The notes below the pieces were generated by a model. The model was not told the DNA's origin, did no database searches, and saw nothing but the letters and a program-made list of their open reading frames with translations. A DNA stretch of 64,000 nt from Frankia alni ACN14a (GTDB taxonomy: Bacteria > Actinomycetota > Actinomycetes > Frankiales > Frankiaceae), in assembly GCF_000058485.1 (NCBI RefSeq), contig NC_008278.1:6938962-7002961 (forward strand), in the 5' to 3' direction. The translations under genes were made by a program, and so were the position numbers. Numbering within the stretch: the first letter of the stretch is position 1; each line of letters opens with the position of its first letter. This document shows positions 37,247-45,972 of this stretch, piece after piece.

Positions 37247-38686
37247 ATGACGATTTCCGCTCGAAACGGCATCAGCGCCAGCATCGACCCGATCCCCCCG
37301 GCGTGGGATCCCGCCGCCATCCTGGCGCGGCAGCGCGAGCGGGAGTCGTCCGCGCGGACCTACGCGCGCACCCTCCCGATCGTGCCGGTCCGCGCGAACG
37401 GTGCCACGGTCGTCGGCGCGGACGGCCGGAGCTACCTGGACTGCCTGTCCGGCGCCGGCACCCTGGCTCTGGGCCACAACCACCCGGACGTGGTCCAGGC
37501 GATCACCGCGGCGCTCTCCCGCGGTGCCCCCCTGCACACCCTGGACCTCGCCACCCCCGAGAAGGACGCGTTCACCGAGGAGCTGCGGGCCTGCCTGCCA
37601 CCGGGGCTCGGCAGCGACGTCAAGCTGCACTTCTGCGGTCCGAGCGGGGCCGACGCGGTGGAGGCGGCGATCAAGCTCGCCCAGACGGCGACCGGAAACC
37701 AGACCATGCTCGCGTTCACCGGCGGCTACCACGGCATGACCGCGGGCGCGCTGGCGGTGACCGGCAACGTCGCCGTCAAGAACCCGTTGCCCGCCACGGC
37801 CTCGGTTGTCCGGCTGCCCTTTCCCCATCCGTACCGGTGCCCGTTCGGGGTGGGGTCCACGCCCGGCCGCGCCGCCGGTCCGGACGGTGCGGAACTCTCC
37901 ATCCGCTACATCGAACGGCTGCTGGATGACCCACTCGGCGGGGTCACCGATCCGGCCGGGCTGATCGTGGAGGTGGTCCAGGGGGAGGGCGGCGTGGTCG
38001 CGGCGCCGGACGGCTGGCTGCGGGCCCTCCGGGAGATCACCCGTCGGCGCGGCATCCCGCTCATCCTCGACGAGGTACAGACCGGGGTGGGGCGGACGGG
38101 GCGGTTCTGGGCCGCGCAGCACAGCGGGATCACGCCCGACATCCTCGTGATGTCCAAGGCGATCGGCGGTGGCCTGCCGATGGCCGTGATCGCCTACCGG
38201 GCCGAGCTGGACGTCTGGACGCCCGGCGCGCACACCGGCACCTTCCGCGGCAACCAGCTCGCGATGGTCGCCGGCCGTGCCACCCTGCGGCGGGTGCGCC
38301 AGGACGGGCTCGACGAGCGCGCCGCCCGCCTGGGCTCCCGGCTGCTGGCCGGCCTCGAGGATCTCGCCCGCGACCGTCCACAGGTGGGCAACGTGCGCGG
38401 CCGGGGGCTCATGCTCGGCGCCGAACTGGTCGATCCGACCATGGAGGCCGACGCGGTCGGCGCGCATCCGGCCGACCCCCGGCTCGCCGCCCTGGTCCGG
38501 GCCGAATGCCTCCGCCGCGGGCTGATCATCGAGCTCGGCGGGCGGCACGGGGCGGTCATCCGGCTCCTGCCACCCCTGATCATCGGCGAGGAGGAGATCG
38601 AGCGCGTCCTGGCGATCCTTGCCGACGCCACCGATGCGGCCGTGCGGCGGCTCACCGCCGACGCCGCCGGGCGCCCGACCACGTGA
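37247..38686 (+). CDS. dat: Diaminobutyrate-2-oxoglutarate aminotransferase
   Basis: A 479-residue class III aminotransferase that makes L-2,4-diaminobutyrate from aspartate semialdehyde. PLP Lys304 is in ILVMSKAIGGGLPMAVIA. FCGPSGADAVEAAIKLA and TGGYHGMTAGALAVTGN are typical of the diaminobutyrate subgroup, as are HPYRCPFG and VVQGEGGV. It is first gene of the operon, 31 nt behind the iron box, with AAGGGAG as ribosome site. Its stop overlaps the GTG of the decarboxylase (GTGA). The pairing with ddc, as in rhizobactin 1021 RhbA/RhbB, supports production of 1,3-diaminopropane. Confidence 0.9.
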   Translation: MTISARNGISASIDPIPPAWDPAAILARQRERESSARTYARTLPIVPVRANGATVVGADGRSYLDCLSGAGTLALGHNHPDVVQAITAALSRGAPLHTLDLATPEKDAFTEELRACLPPGLGSDVKLHFCGPSGADAVEAAIKLAQTATGNQTMLAFTGGYHGMTAGALAVTGNVAVKNPLPATASVVRLPFPHPYRCPFGVGSTPGRAAGPDGAELSIRYIERLLDDPLGGVTDPAGLIVEVVQGEGGVVAAPDGWLRALREITRRRGIPLILDEVQTGVGRTGRFWAAQHSGITPDILVMSKAIGGGLPMAVIAYRAELDVWTPGAHTGTFRGNQLAMVAGRATLRRVRQDGLDERAARLGSRLLAGLEDLARDRPQVGNVRGRGLMLGAELVDPTMEADAVGAHPADPRLAALVRAECLRRGLIIELGGRHGAVIRLLPPLIIGEEEIERVLAILADATDAAVRRLTADAAGRPTT

Positions 38687-40251
38687 GCGAAGCGCCGCAA
38701 CCCGGGCGGGGCCTGAACGAGCTCGTCGGGCTGACCCTCGCGGCGCTGGCCGAGGGCCGGCGTCGGCGCGGCGGACCGCTGCCCGCCGGGGGGCCCGTGC
38801 GGGTGCGTGCGGCGATCCACGCCGCTCTCGGCGTATCGCCCGATCGCACCAGCCTGCTCACCCGCACCGGTATCGGATCGACAGCCGCGATCACCGGGCT
38901 GGTGGAGGCCCTCGCGGCGGGGTCGGTGGACCCGGCGGACCCGTGGTGCGCCGCCCATCTGCACTGCCCCCCGCTGCCCGTGGCGGTCGCGGCCGATCTC
39001 GCCGTGAGCGCCCTCAACCCGTCCCTGGATTCCTGGGATCAGGCCCCGGCCGCAACCACGATCGAGACCGAGGTCGTCGCCGCGCTCGCCGCGCTGGCCG
39101 GCTTCGACCCGACGCGGGCCACCGGCACGATTACCACCGGTGGCACCGAGTCCAACCTCATGGGCCTGCTTCTCGCCCGGGATGCCGCCCACGCGGACGC
39201 CGCGGGGACGGGGCCGAGCGGGCGGCTGCGGGTGTTCCGCTCGGCCGCCGCGCACCTGTCGGTGGACCGTGCCGCCGCCGTGCTGGGTCTCGACGACCCG
39301 CCGGTGGCCGTCATCCCCACCGACGGCCAGGACCGGATGCGGCTCGACCTGCTGCGACGGGCGCTCGCTGAGCACCCCGGCCCGGCCGTCGTCGTGGCCA
39401 CCGCGGGCACCACCGACGCGGGGGCCGTCGACCCGCTGCGGGAGATTGCGGCCGCGGTCGAGGAGCACCGGCGTCGGCCACCCCTGCGGCGGCCCCCGGC
39501 GGCACCGGCCGCAACGGGCCATCCCGCCTCGTCCGGCTGGTTACACGTGGACGCGGCGTACGGCGGCGGCGCGCTGTTCTCCGATCGGCTGGCCGCTTGC
39601 CTGGACGGGCTCGCGCTCGCCGACTCGGTGTCCCTGGACCTGCACAAGCTGGGCTGGCAACCGGCTCCGGCCGGCGTCTTCCTCACGCCACGCCCGGACG
39701 GGTGGCCCAGCGTACGCGTCGCGCATGCGGACTATCTCCGTTCCGAAGACGACGAGGCCGCCGGCTTCCCCAGCCTCCTGGACCGGTCCCTGCGGACCAC
39801 CCGCCGCGCGGACTCCTTCCCGATCGCGGTGACGCTGCGCGCGCTCGGCCGCGCCGGGCTCGGCGCCCTGGTCGACGCCTGCCACGACCTCGCCCGGCAC
39901 GCGGAACGGACCGTGCAGGCCGATCCCCGCCTCGAGTCCGCCTTCCCGGTCACGCTGAGCACGATCGTCTTCCGCTACCGGCCGCGAGCCGGCGCCGCCG
40001 GATCGGCGGCAGAGTGCACCACCGATCGACTGAACCGACTCAATGCCGATATTCGCCGCACGTTGCTGCTCGACGGGCGCGCGGTGGTCGGTCGGACCCG
40101 AACGGGACCCGATCGGGCTGTGCACCTGAAGCTCACCCTCCTGAACCACGACGCCACCCACGCCGACGTGGATGCGCTGCTCCGCCTGGTCGCCGAGATC
40201 GGCGACGAACTCGCCGGCGAGGACGGCGGTGGCATCGGGAGCGTCTCGTGA
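38683..40251 (+). CDS. ddc: L-2,4-diaminobutyrate decarboxylase
   Basis: A 522-residue group II PLP decarboxylase that turns 2,4-diaminobutyrate into 1,3-diaminopropane. PLP Lys322 is in SVSLDLHKLGWQPAPAGVF, Asp290 in HVDAAYGGGALFS, His191 in AAAHLSVDRAA, and GTITTGGTESNLMGLLLA is the phosphate-binding loop region. The N-terminal 60 residues and the PLNPSLDSWDQ-like sequence ALNPSLDSWDQAP match the family. It starts at a GTG overlapping the dat stop and ends overlapping the next gene in the same way. An insertion RRRPPLRRPPAAPAATGHPA near 265-285 is low-complexity. Confidence 0.9.
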   Translation: MSEAPQPGRGLNELVGLTLAALAEGRRRRGGPLPAGGPVRVRAAIHAALGVSPDRTSLLTRTGIGSTAAITGLVEALAAGSVDPADPWCAAHLHCPPLPVAVAADLAVSALNPSLDSWDQAPAATTIETEVVAALAALAGFDPTRATGTITTGGTESNLMGLLLARDAAHADAAGTGPSGRLRVFRSAAAHLSVDRAAAVLGLDDPPVAVIPTDGQDRMRLDLLRRALAEHPGPAVVVATAGTTDAGAVDPLREIAAAVEEHRRRPPLRRPPAAPAATGHPASSGWLHVDAAYGGGALFSDRLAACLDGLALADSVSLDLHKLGWQPAPAGVFLTPRPDGWPSVRVAHADYLRSEDDEAAGFPSLLDRSLRTTRRADSFPIAVTLRALGRAGLGALVDACHDLARHAERTVQADPRLESAFPVTLSTIVFRYRPRAGAAGSAAECTTDRLNRLNADIRRTLLLDGRAVVGRTRTGPDRAVHLKLTLLNHDATHADVDALLRLVAEIGDELAGEDGGGIGSVS

Positions 40252-42239
40252 CCGCAGACCAGCCCACGGCCGCGGCCATCGCCGACGACCTCGTCACCGA
40301 GACCCTCCTGCGCTGCTGGCTTCGGGAGACCGGCGCGCTGCCGGCTGTCGGCGTCCGTGCCATAGACGTGGCGCTGCCGGCGTCGGGCCTGTCCGTCCGG
40401 GCGACGGTGACCCACCGCTCGCCGTCCGGGTGGCACCGGTTCGCCCAGCCCGAGCTGGTCTCCCCGACGGGCGCGCCGGTGCCCGTCGACGCCGGTCTGC
40501 TCGCCGCGCTCCTCGTCCGGGAGATCACCGCGGAACAGGGGATGCCTGCGGCCCAGGGGGCCGAGGCCCTGGCCCGGATCCTCGATTCGGCCTGCCGGAT
40601 CGCCGCCCATCTCGACGCCCGCCGGACGCGGGGGCACCCGAGTGCCATCCCTCCGTTCCTGGCCGCGGAGCAGGCGTCGCTCACGGGCCATCCCTTCCAC
40701 CCGGCCGCGGCGAGCCGACAGGGGGCCTCCGACCGGGCGATGGCTGCCTACTCCCCCGAGCGGGCCGGCTCCTTCGCGCTGCACTGGTTCGCCGCTCATC
40801 CCTCGGTGGTGGCGACGTCGGGTGCCCCGGCGGCAGGGCGCGGACCCACGGCGACGTCGGCGGTGGGCCGCCCTCCGGTCACGCGCCTGCTGACCGAGCT
40901 GTACGGCGGCGACGGCGCCCTCGGCGCGGCTGCGGGGTACCGCCCGATCGGAGCAGGCCCGTCGGCACCTACCGGCGCCGACCTGGACGGCCAGCCGGAC
41001 CGGCGCGTCCCGCCCGGCTACGTTCCGGTGCCGGCCCATCCGTGGCAGGCCCGTGAACTCACCGAGCGCGCGGACAGCCCCCTGGCCCGGCTGCTTGCCG
41101 ACGGCCGCCTCGTGGACCTCGGCAGGTCGGGCCGGCCGTGGTATCCGACGTCATCCCTGCGCACTGTCTGGCGGCCGGACCGCAAGGTGATGCTCAAGCT
41201 CTCACTGGGCCTGCGGATCACCAACTCCCGCCGGGTCCTGCACCTCGGGGAGCTCCGACTGGCCGAGATGATCACCAGACTGGTCGACGCGGGCCTCGGC
41301 GCCGCTCTCACCGCCCGGCATCCGGACTTCCACCTCATCGGAGAGCCCGACTGGGTGGCGGTGACCCGTCCGGGCCGCCACCCGCCGTCCGGGGGATCCG
41401 AGCAGCCGGGCATCCCCCGGACCACCGGAACGCTCGGCGCGACGACGGACGGCAGCGACGGCACGGTGGGGCTGGAGACCGCCATCCGGACGAACCCGTT
41501 CGGCCCGACCGATCGGGCGGTGAGCCTGGCGGCGCTGATCGCGCCCCGGCCCGATCGGGCGGCGGACAGCCGCGGACGGTCCCGGGCGGCGATGCTCCCC
41601 CGGCTGCTCACCCGGCTGGCCGACCGCCGGGGAGAATCCGTCCAGGAACTCGCCGAGACCTGGTTCGGGCGCTACCTGGCCGTGCTCGCGGCGCCCGTAC
41701 TCGACCTGTACCTGCGGTTCGGCGTGGGCGTCGAGGCGCACCTGCAGAACACCCTGGTCAGCCTGGACTCCGACGGCTGGCCGGTGGCCGGGTGGTACCG
41801 CGACAGCCAGGGCTACTACGTGGCCGCCTCGGCCGCGGCAGCCATGGAACGCCTGCTCCCCGGCTTCGCCACGGATCTCGACGCGATCTTCGACGACGAC
41901 CTGGTGGCGGAACGCATCATCTACTACCTGTTCGTGAACAACGTCTTCGCCGTGGCCGGAGCCCTGGGCGCGGCCGACGTCGCCGACGAACACCTCCTGC
42001 TCGGGCGAGCACGCGATCTGCTGTCCCGGATGGCCTCAGACGCCCGATCGGACCACAGCCCGGTCGGGCCGCCCGCCGTCCGCCGCCGGCTGCTCGACAC
42101 CCTCCTGACGGCCTCCGCTCTGCCCAGCAAGGGCAACCTGCGCACCTGCGTGGACGGCCGCGACGAGCTGATCGGACCGGTGGCCACCCAGTCGGTCTAC
42201 GTACAGATTCCGAACCCGCTGTTGGAGGCCGCCCCGTGA
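40248..42239 (+). CDS. NIS siderophore synthetase 1 (IucA/IucC family)
   Basis: A 663-residue ATP-dependent ligase that condenses a carboxylate such as citrate with an amine or hydroxylamine. The family's ATP-binding features are seen: EQASLTGHPFHP (residues 141-152), PAHPWQARELTE (near 263), SLRTVWRPDRKVMLKLSLGL and ITNSRRVLHLGEL. The acceptor-end features are in VGVEAHLQNTLVSLDSDGWP and the Arg/Asp pair of WYRDSQGYY. In the first motif the usual lysine (HPxHPxxKxR) reads A (HPFHPAAASRQG), a departure worth noting. Position is like RhbC. Start and stop overlap the neighbours by 4 nt. Confidence 0.88.
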   Translation: MTADQPTAAAIADDLVTETLLRCWLRETGALPAVGVRAIDVALPASGLSVRATVTHRSPSGWHRFAQPELVSPTGAPVPVDAGLLAALLVREITAEQGMPAAQGAEALARILDSACRIAAHLDARRTRGHPSAIPPFLAAEQASLTGHPFHPAAASRQGASDRAMAAYSPERAGSFALHWFAAHPSVVATSGAPAAGRGPTATSAVGRPPVTRLLTELYGGDGALGAAAGYRPIGAGPSAPTGADLDGQPDRRVPPGYVPVPAHPWQARELTERADSPLARLLADGRLVDLGRSGRPWYPTSSLRTVWRPDRKVMLKLSLGLRITNSRRVLHLGELRLAEMITRLVDAGLGAALTARHPDFHLIGEPDWVAVTRPGRHPPSGGSEQPGIPRTTGTLGATTDGSDGTVGLETAIRTNPFGPTDRAVSLAALIAPRPDRAADSRGRSRAAMLPRLLTRLADRRGESVQELAETWFGRYLAVLAAPVLDLYLRFGVGVEAHLQNTLVSLDSDGWPVAGWYRDSQGYYVAASAAAAMERLLPGFATDLDAIFDDDLVAERIIYYLFVNNVFAVAGALGAADVADEHLLLGRARDLLSRMASDARSDHSPVGPPAVRRRLLDTLLTASALPSKGNLRTCVDGRDELIGPVATQSVYVQIPNPLLEAAP

Positions 42240-43870
42240 CGTCCCGCAACCCGCTCGAACCCCGCGACGAGCCGCCGCGGGCCCCGGTCATGGTCTCGGC
42301 ACCGGGACTCCCCCATCCGGAGACACCGGACTACGACGTCGTCGGGGTCGGGCTGGGGCCGTTCAACCTGTCACTGGCCGCGCTGGCCGACGGCCTCCCC
42401 GGCCTGCGGGCCGCCTTCTTCGAGCAGGCGCCGGCGTTCACCTGGCATCCCGGCCTGCTGCTGGAGGGCACGACCCTGCAGGTGCCGTTCCTCGCCGATC
42501 TGGTCACCCTCATCGACCCGACCAGCCCGTGGTCGTTCCTGTCCTACCTGCGGGCGCACGACCGGCTCTTCCGCTTCTACCTCTACGAACGCTTCCACAT
42601 CCCCCGCCGCGAGTACGACGCCTACTGCCGGTGGGTCGCCGACGGCCTGCACTCCACCCACTTCGGCACCCGGGTGGACGCGGTTCGCTGGCATCCCGAC
42701 GCCGGACTGTTTCGCCTCGTGGTCACGCAGACGGCACCGCCGGCAGCACCGGCGCACGGCGAGCCGCCGGCCGACCACGCGGGCGCCTGGTCCACCCGGG
42801 TGGTGACGGCCCGGCATCTGGTCCTCGGTATCGGCACCGAGCCGGCCACGCCTCCCGCCTTCGCGGGAGTCGAGAGTGACCGGGTGTTCCATTCGGCGCA
42901 CTACCGCCAACGGCGCGCGTCCCTGGCGGAGCTGTCCCACATCACCGTGGTCGGATCGGGCCAGTCCGGCGCCGAGGTGTTCGCCGACCTGGTGCGCAAC
43001 CAGCGGACGGCGGCGCAGCACCTGACCTGGATCACCCGCACCCCCGCCTTCGCGCCGATGGAGTACTCGAAGCTGGGCCTCGAACAGTTCACCCCCGACT
43101 ACGTCCGCTACTTCCACGGCCTGGCGCAGGGCCGCAAGGACGCGCTCGTCCCGGCGCAGTGGCAGCTCTACAAGGGGATCGACGCGGACACCATCGCGGA
43201 GATCTACGACCTGCTCTACGAACGGACGATCGACGGTGGCGACGAGGCGGTCACCCTGCTGCCGGGGGTGTCGGTGCAGTCCACGTCGTTGGACGGCGAG
43301 CGGGGCGAGATCGCGCTCGCGTGCCGCCACCGTGATCAGGACCGGACCTTCGCGCTGACCACCGACGCGGTGGTGCTGGCCACGGGATATGCCGCCCGGC
43401 GCCCAGCCCTGCTCGATCCGGTGGCCGGATTGCTGAGGCTCGACGACGGAGGTCGGTTCCAGATCGACGCCCGGTACCGGATCGCCACCGACCCGAGCGT
43501 GACCGGGCACCTCTACGTCCAGAACGCCGAGCTGCACACCCATGGGATCGGCGCCCCCGATCTGGGCCTGGGTGCCTGGCGGGCCGCGGTCATCCTCGAT
43601 GACCTGACCGGGGGGCACGCGTACCGACTGCCGCCGCCGTCGGCGTTCACAACCTTCGGCGCCCCTCCGCAGGCGGGTGGGTACCACCATGCCCCGAGGA
43701 CCGCGGCGACGGCGGCGACGGCGACGGGCCATGGCGGGCCTGGCGGCGCCGCCGCCCGACCGGCGGCGGAGGGTGGAGGACGTCGGGAACCCGACGGCGC
43801 GGTGGAAGGGGCCTCCGATCGGGGGGTACGGCGACGGCAACCCGTGATGCTCGGGGAGGCCGACCGGTGA
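42236..43870 (+). CDS. Siderophore amine N-hydroxylase (IucD/RhbE type)
   Basis: A 544-residue flavin monooxygenase that hydroxylates the terminal amine (here probably 1,3-diaminopropane). The FAD site is VVGVGLGPFNLSLAALAD (residues about 35-52), followed by the family's FTWHPGLLLEGTTLQVPFL and SPWSFLSYLRAHDRLFRFY. The NADPH site is TVVGSGQSGAEVFADLV (about 237-253), and LATGYAARRPALLDP near 380 closes the fold. The last 65 residues form a Gly/Ala-rich tail not needed for the fold. It is coupled by GTGA overlaps on both sides. Confidence 0.92.
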   Translation: MTSRNPLEPRDEPPRAPVMVSAPGLPHPETPDYDVVGVGLGPFNLSLAALADGLPGLRAAFFEQAPAFTWHPGLLLEGTTLQVPFLADLVTLIDPTSPWSFLSYLRAHDRLFRFYLYERFHIPRREYDAYCRWVADGLHSTHFGTRVDAVRWHPDAGLFRLVVTQTAPPAAPAHGEPPADHAGAWSTRVVTARHLVLGIGTEPATPPAFAGVESDRVFHSAHYRQRRASLAELSHITVVGSGQSGAEVFADLVRNQRTAAQHLTWITRTPAFAPMEYSKLGLEQFTPDYVRYFHGLAQGRKDALVPAQWQLYKGIDADTIAEIYDLLYERTIDGGDEAVTLLPGVSVQSTSLDGERGEIALACRHRDQDRTFALTTDAVVLATGYAARRPALLDPVAGLLRLDDGGRFQIDARYRIATDPSVTGHLYVQNAELHTHGIGAPDLGLGAWRAAVILDDLTGGHAYRLPPPSAFTTFGAPPQAGGYHHAPRTAATAATATGHGGPGGAAARPAAEGGGRREPDGAVEGASDRGVRRRQPVMLGEADR

Positions 43871-45972
43871 CCCTCCCCCCGCCCACCGCAGGATTCCCGC
43901 CGCCGCCGGTCAGGCCGGGTGGGTCTGCCTACCTCTGGCGGCAGGCCGGTCGCGCGCTGCTGACCAAGCTCATCGCGGAACTCGCCTACGAGGATCTGCT
44001 CAGGCCGCAGATCGAGGACGACGCCGGTGGCCCGGACCTCGCGGAGCATCCCCCGATCGGTCGGGGGCCCCTGCTGGCCCACCAACTGGTGACGGCCGGC
44101 GCCGTCTACCGATTCCGCGCCCGGCGGGGCACGTTCGGGTCATGGTGGATCGATCCCGCGAGCCTCACCCGCACCGCCCCACCGGTCGGCGGGCAAGGGC
44201 CCCTCCTATCTCCCCCGAGCGGACCGGAGGACCACCGGCCAGTCGACCCGCACGGTCAGGCGCGGTCCGGCGCGGCTGCCGCCGATGACCCGGTGCGGTT
44301 CCTACGGGATGCGCAGCCCCTGCTCGGGTGGCCCGATCCGGTCGTCGCCGACGTGGTGCGCGATCTGCTCGCCACCCAGTCGGCCGATCAGTGCCTCCTG
44401 GCCACGGCCTCGCCCGCGGCGTCCCTCGCCGGCCTGTCCTTCGTCGCGCTGGAAGGCCACCAGTCAGGCCACCCCTGCCTCGTCGCCAACAAGGGGCGCC
44501 TCGGCTTCGGCGCGGCCGCCAGCCGGTTCACCCCGGAGGCCAGGTCGCCCTTTCGCCTGCGCTGGGTGGCGGCGCATCCCACCATCGGGCGGTGCTGGGA
44601 CATCGCGTCGACCGGACCCGACCATCCGGACGAGTCCACCATGGACCGGTCGGGCAATGCCGCCCTGGTCCGCGCGGAGCTGGACAGCGCAACCCGCGCC
44701 CAGTTCGCCGACGTCCTCGGCCGCGCGCTGGTGGCCGCCGCACCACCGGGGGACGCCCCCGCCCGCGCCAGCCAGCCCCCCTCGCCCACGGCGCCCCCCA
44801 CGGCGGCCGAGGACTACGTCTGGCTGCCGGTACACCCCTGGCAGTGGGAGAACGTGATCGTCCCGCTGTTCGCCGCCGAGCTCGCCACGGGTCTGCTGGT
44901 CCCGTTGGGGGAGGGACCGGACCGGTACCTCCCGCTGCAGGCCGTCCGCACGCTGGCCAACATCGACCGACCCGAGCGACGCAACGTCAAGCTCGCGCTG
45001 ATGATCCGCAACACCCTGGTCTGGCGCGGCATGTCCGCGGCGGACGCCGCCGCCGGGCCGGCGGTGTCGCGCTGGCTGCTCGACCTGCGCGACGCCGATC
45101 CGTTCCTGCGGGAGGTGACGGGAGTGCTGCCCCTGCCCGAGGTGGCCGGCGCCGCCGTCGGACATGGGGTCTACGACGCCATCCCCGGCGCGCCCTACCG
45201 GCTGCACGAGTTGCTCGGCGTGATCTGGCGCGATCCGGTGGAGCGGCATCTCGTCGACGGGGAGCAGGCCCGCAGCCTCGCGTCGCTGCTCACGATCGGG
45301 TCCGACGGACGGTCCCTGACCGCGGAGCTGGTGGCCCGGTCGGGCCAGTCGGCCCACGACTGGCTCGCCGCGCTCTTCGCCGCGTTGCTACCCCCGCTGC
45401 TGCACTACCTGTACCGGTACGGCGTCGCCTTCACCCCGCATGGCGAGAACATCATCTGCATCTTCGACGCCGAGCAGCGACCCCGGCGGATCGCGGTGAA
45501 GGACTTCGGCGCCGACATCGAGCTGGTGGACGGCGACTTCCCCGAACGCGCGGGCATGCCCGCGCAGGCGGCCGCGTACTGCCGCCGCTGGCCCGGGCCG
45601 TTGCTGGCCCACTCGGTGCTCTCCGCCGTGTTCGCCGGCCACTTCCGCTACTTCTCCGTGCTGGCGGCGGATCATCTGCAGGTCGAGGAGGGCGAGTTCT
45701 GGCGGCTGGTCCGGGCGGCGGTCGACGGCTATCACGCGCGGTTCCCCCAGCTACGGGATCGTTTCCGCGAGATAGATCTGCTCACGCCCCGCTTCGACCG
45801 GGTCTGCCTGAACCGCGAGCAGCTCGCCGGCGCCGGGTTCCACGACCGGGCGGACCGGGACGGCGGGTTCGACCTGATGCACGGGGAGGTGGCCAACCCG
45901 GTGGCGACGATCACCGCCCGCGGGCCCGCGTCCCCGGCCGAGGCTTCGATGGCACAAACGGAGGGTGGATGA
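43867..45972 (+). CDS. NIS siderophore synthetase 2 (IucA/IucC family)
   Basis: A 701-residue synthetase of the IucC side, which would add the second hydroxamate arm. The motif around residues 196-215 is EGHQSGHPCLVANKGRLGFG; the Lys and Arg of KxR are kept but the second HP is lost. LPVHPWQWENVIVPLFAAEL, VRTLANIDRPERRNVKLALM and AFTPHGENIICIFD are clear. KDFGADIELV and FRYFSVLAADHL lie in the C-terminal domain. A Pro/Ser insertion near 115-140 is low-complexity. It resembles RhbF by order. GTG start overlaps the hydroxylase stop. Confidence 0.9.
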   Translation: MTLPPPTAGFPPPPVRPGGSAYLWRQAGRALLTKLIAELAYEDLLRPQIEDDAGGPDLAEHPPIGRGPLLAHQLVTAGAVYRFRARRGTFGSWWIDPASLTRTAPPVGGQGPLLSPPSGPEDHRPVDPHGQARSGAAAADDPVRFLRDAQPLLGWPDPVVADVVRDLLATQSADQCLLATASPAASLAGLSFVALEGHQSGHPCLVANKGRLGFGAAASRFTPEARSPFRLRWVAAHPTIGRCWDIASTGPDHPDESTMDRSGNAALVRAELDSATRAQFADVLGRALVAAAPPGDAPARASQPPSPTAPPTAAEDYVWLPVHPWQWENVIVPLFAAELATGLLVPLGEGPDRYLPLQAVRTLANIDRPERRNVKLALMIRNTLVWRGMSAADAAAGPAVSRWLLDLRDADPFLREVTGVLPLPEVAGAAVGHGVYDAIPGAPYRLHELLGVIWRDPVERHLVDGEQARSLASLLTIGSDGRSLTAELVARSGQSAHDWLAALFAALLPPLLHYLYRYGVAFTPHGENIICIFDAEQRPRRIAVKDFGADIELVDGDFPERAGMPAQAAAYCRRWPGPLLAHSVLSAVFAGHFRYFSVLAADHLQVEEGEFWRLVRAAVDGYHARFPQLRDRFREIDLLTPRFDRVCLNREQLAGAGFHDRADRDGGFDLMHGEVANPVATITARGPASPAEASMAQTEGG

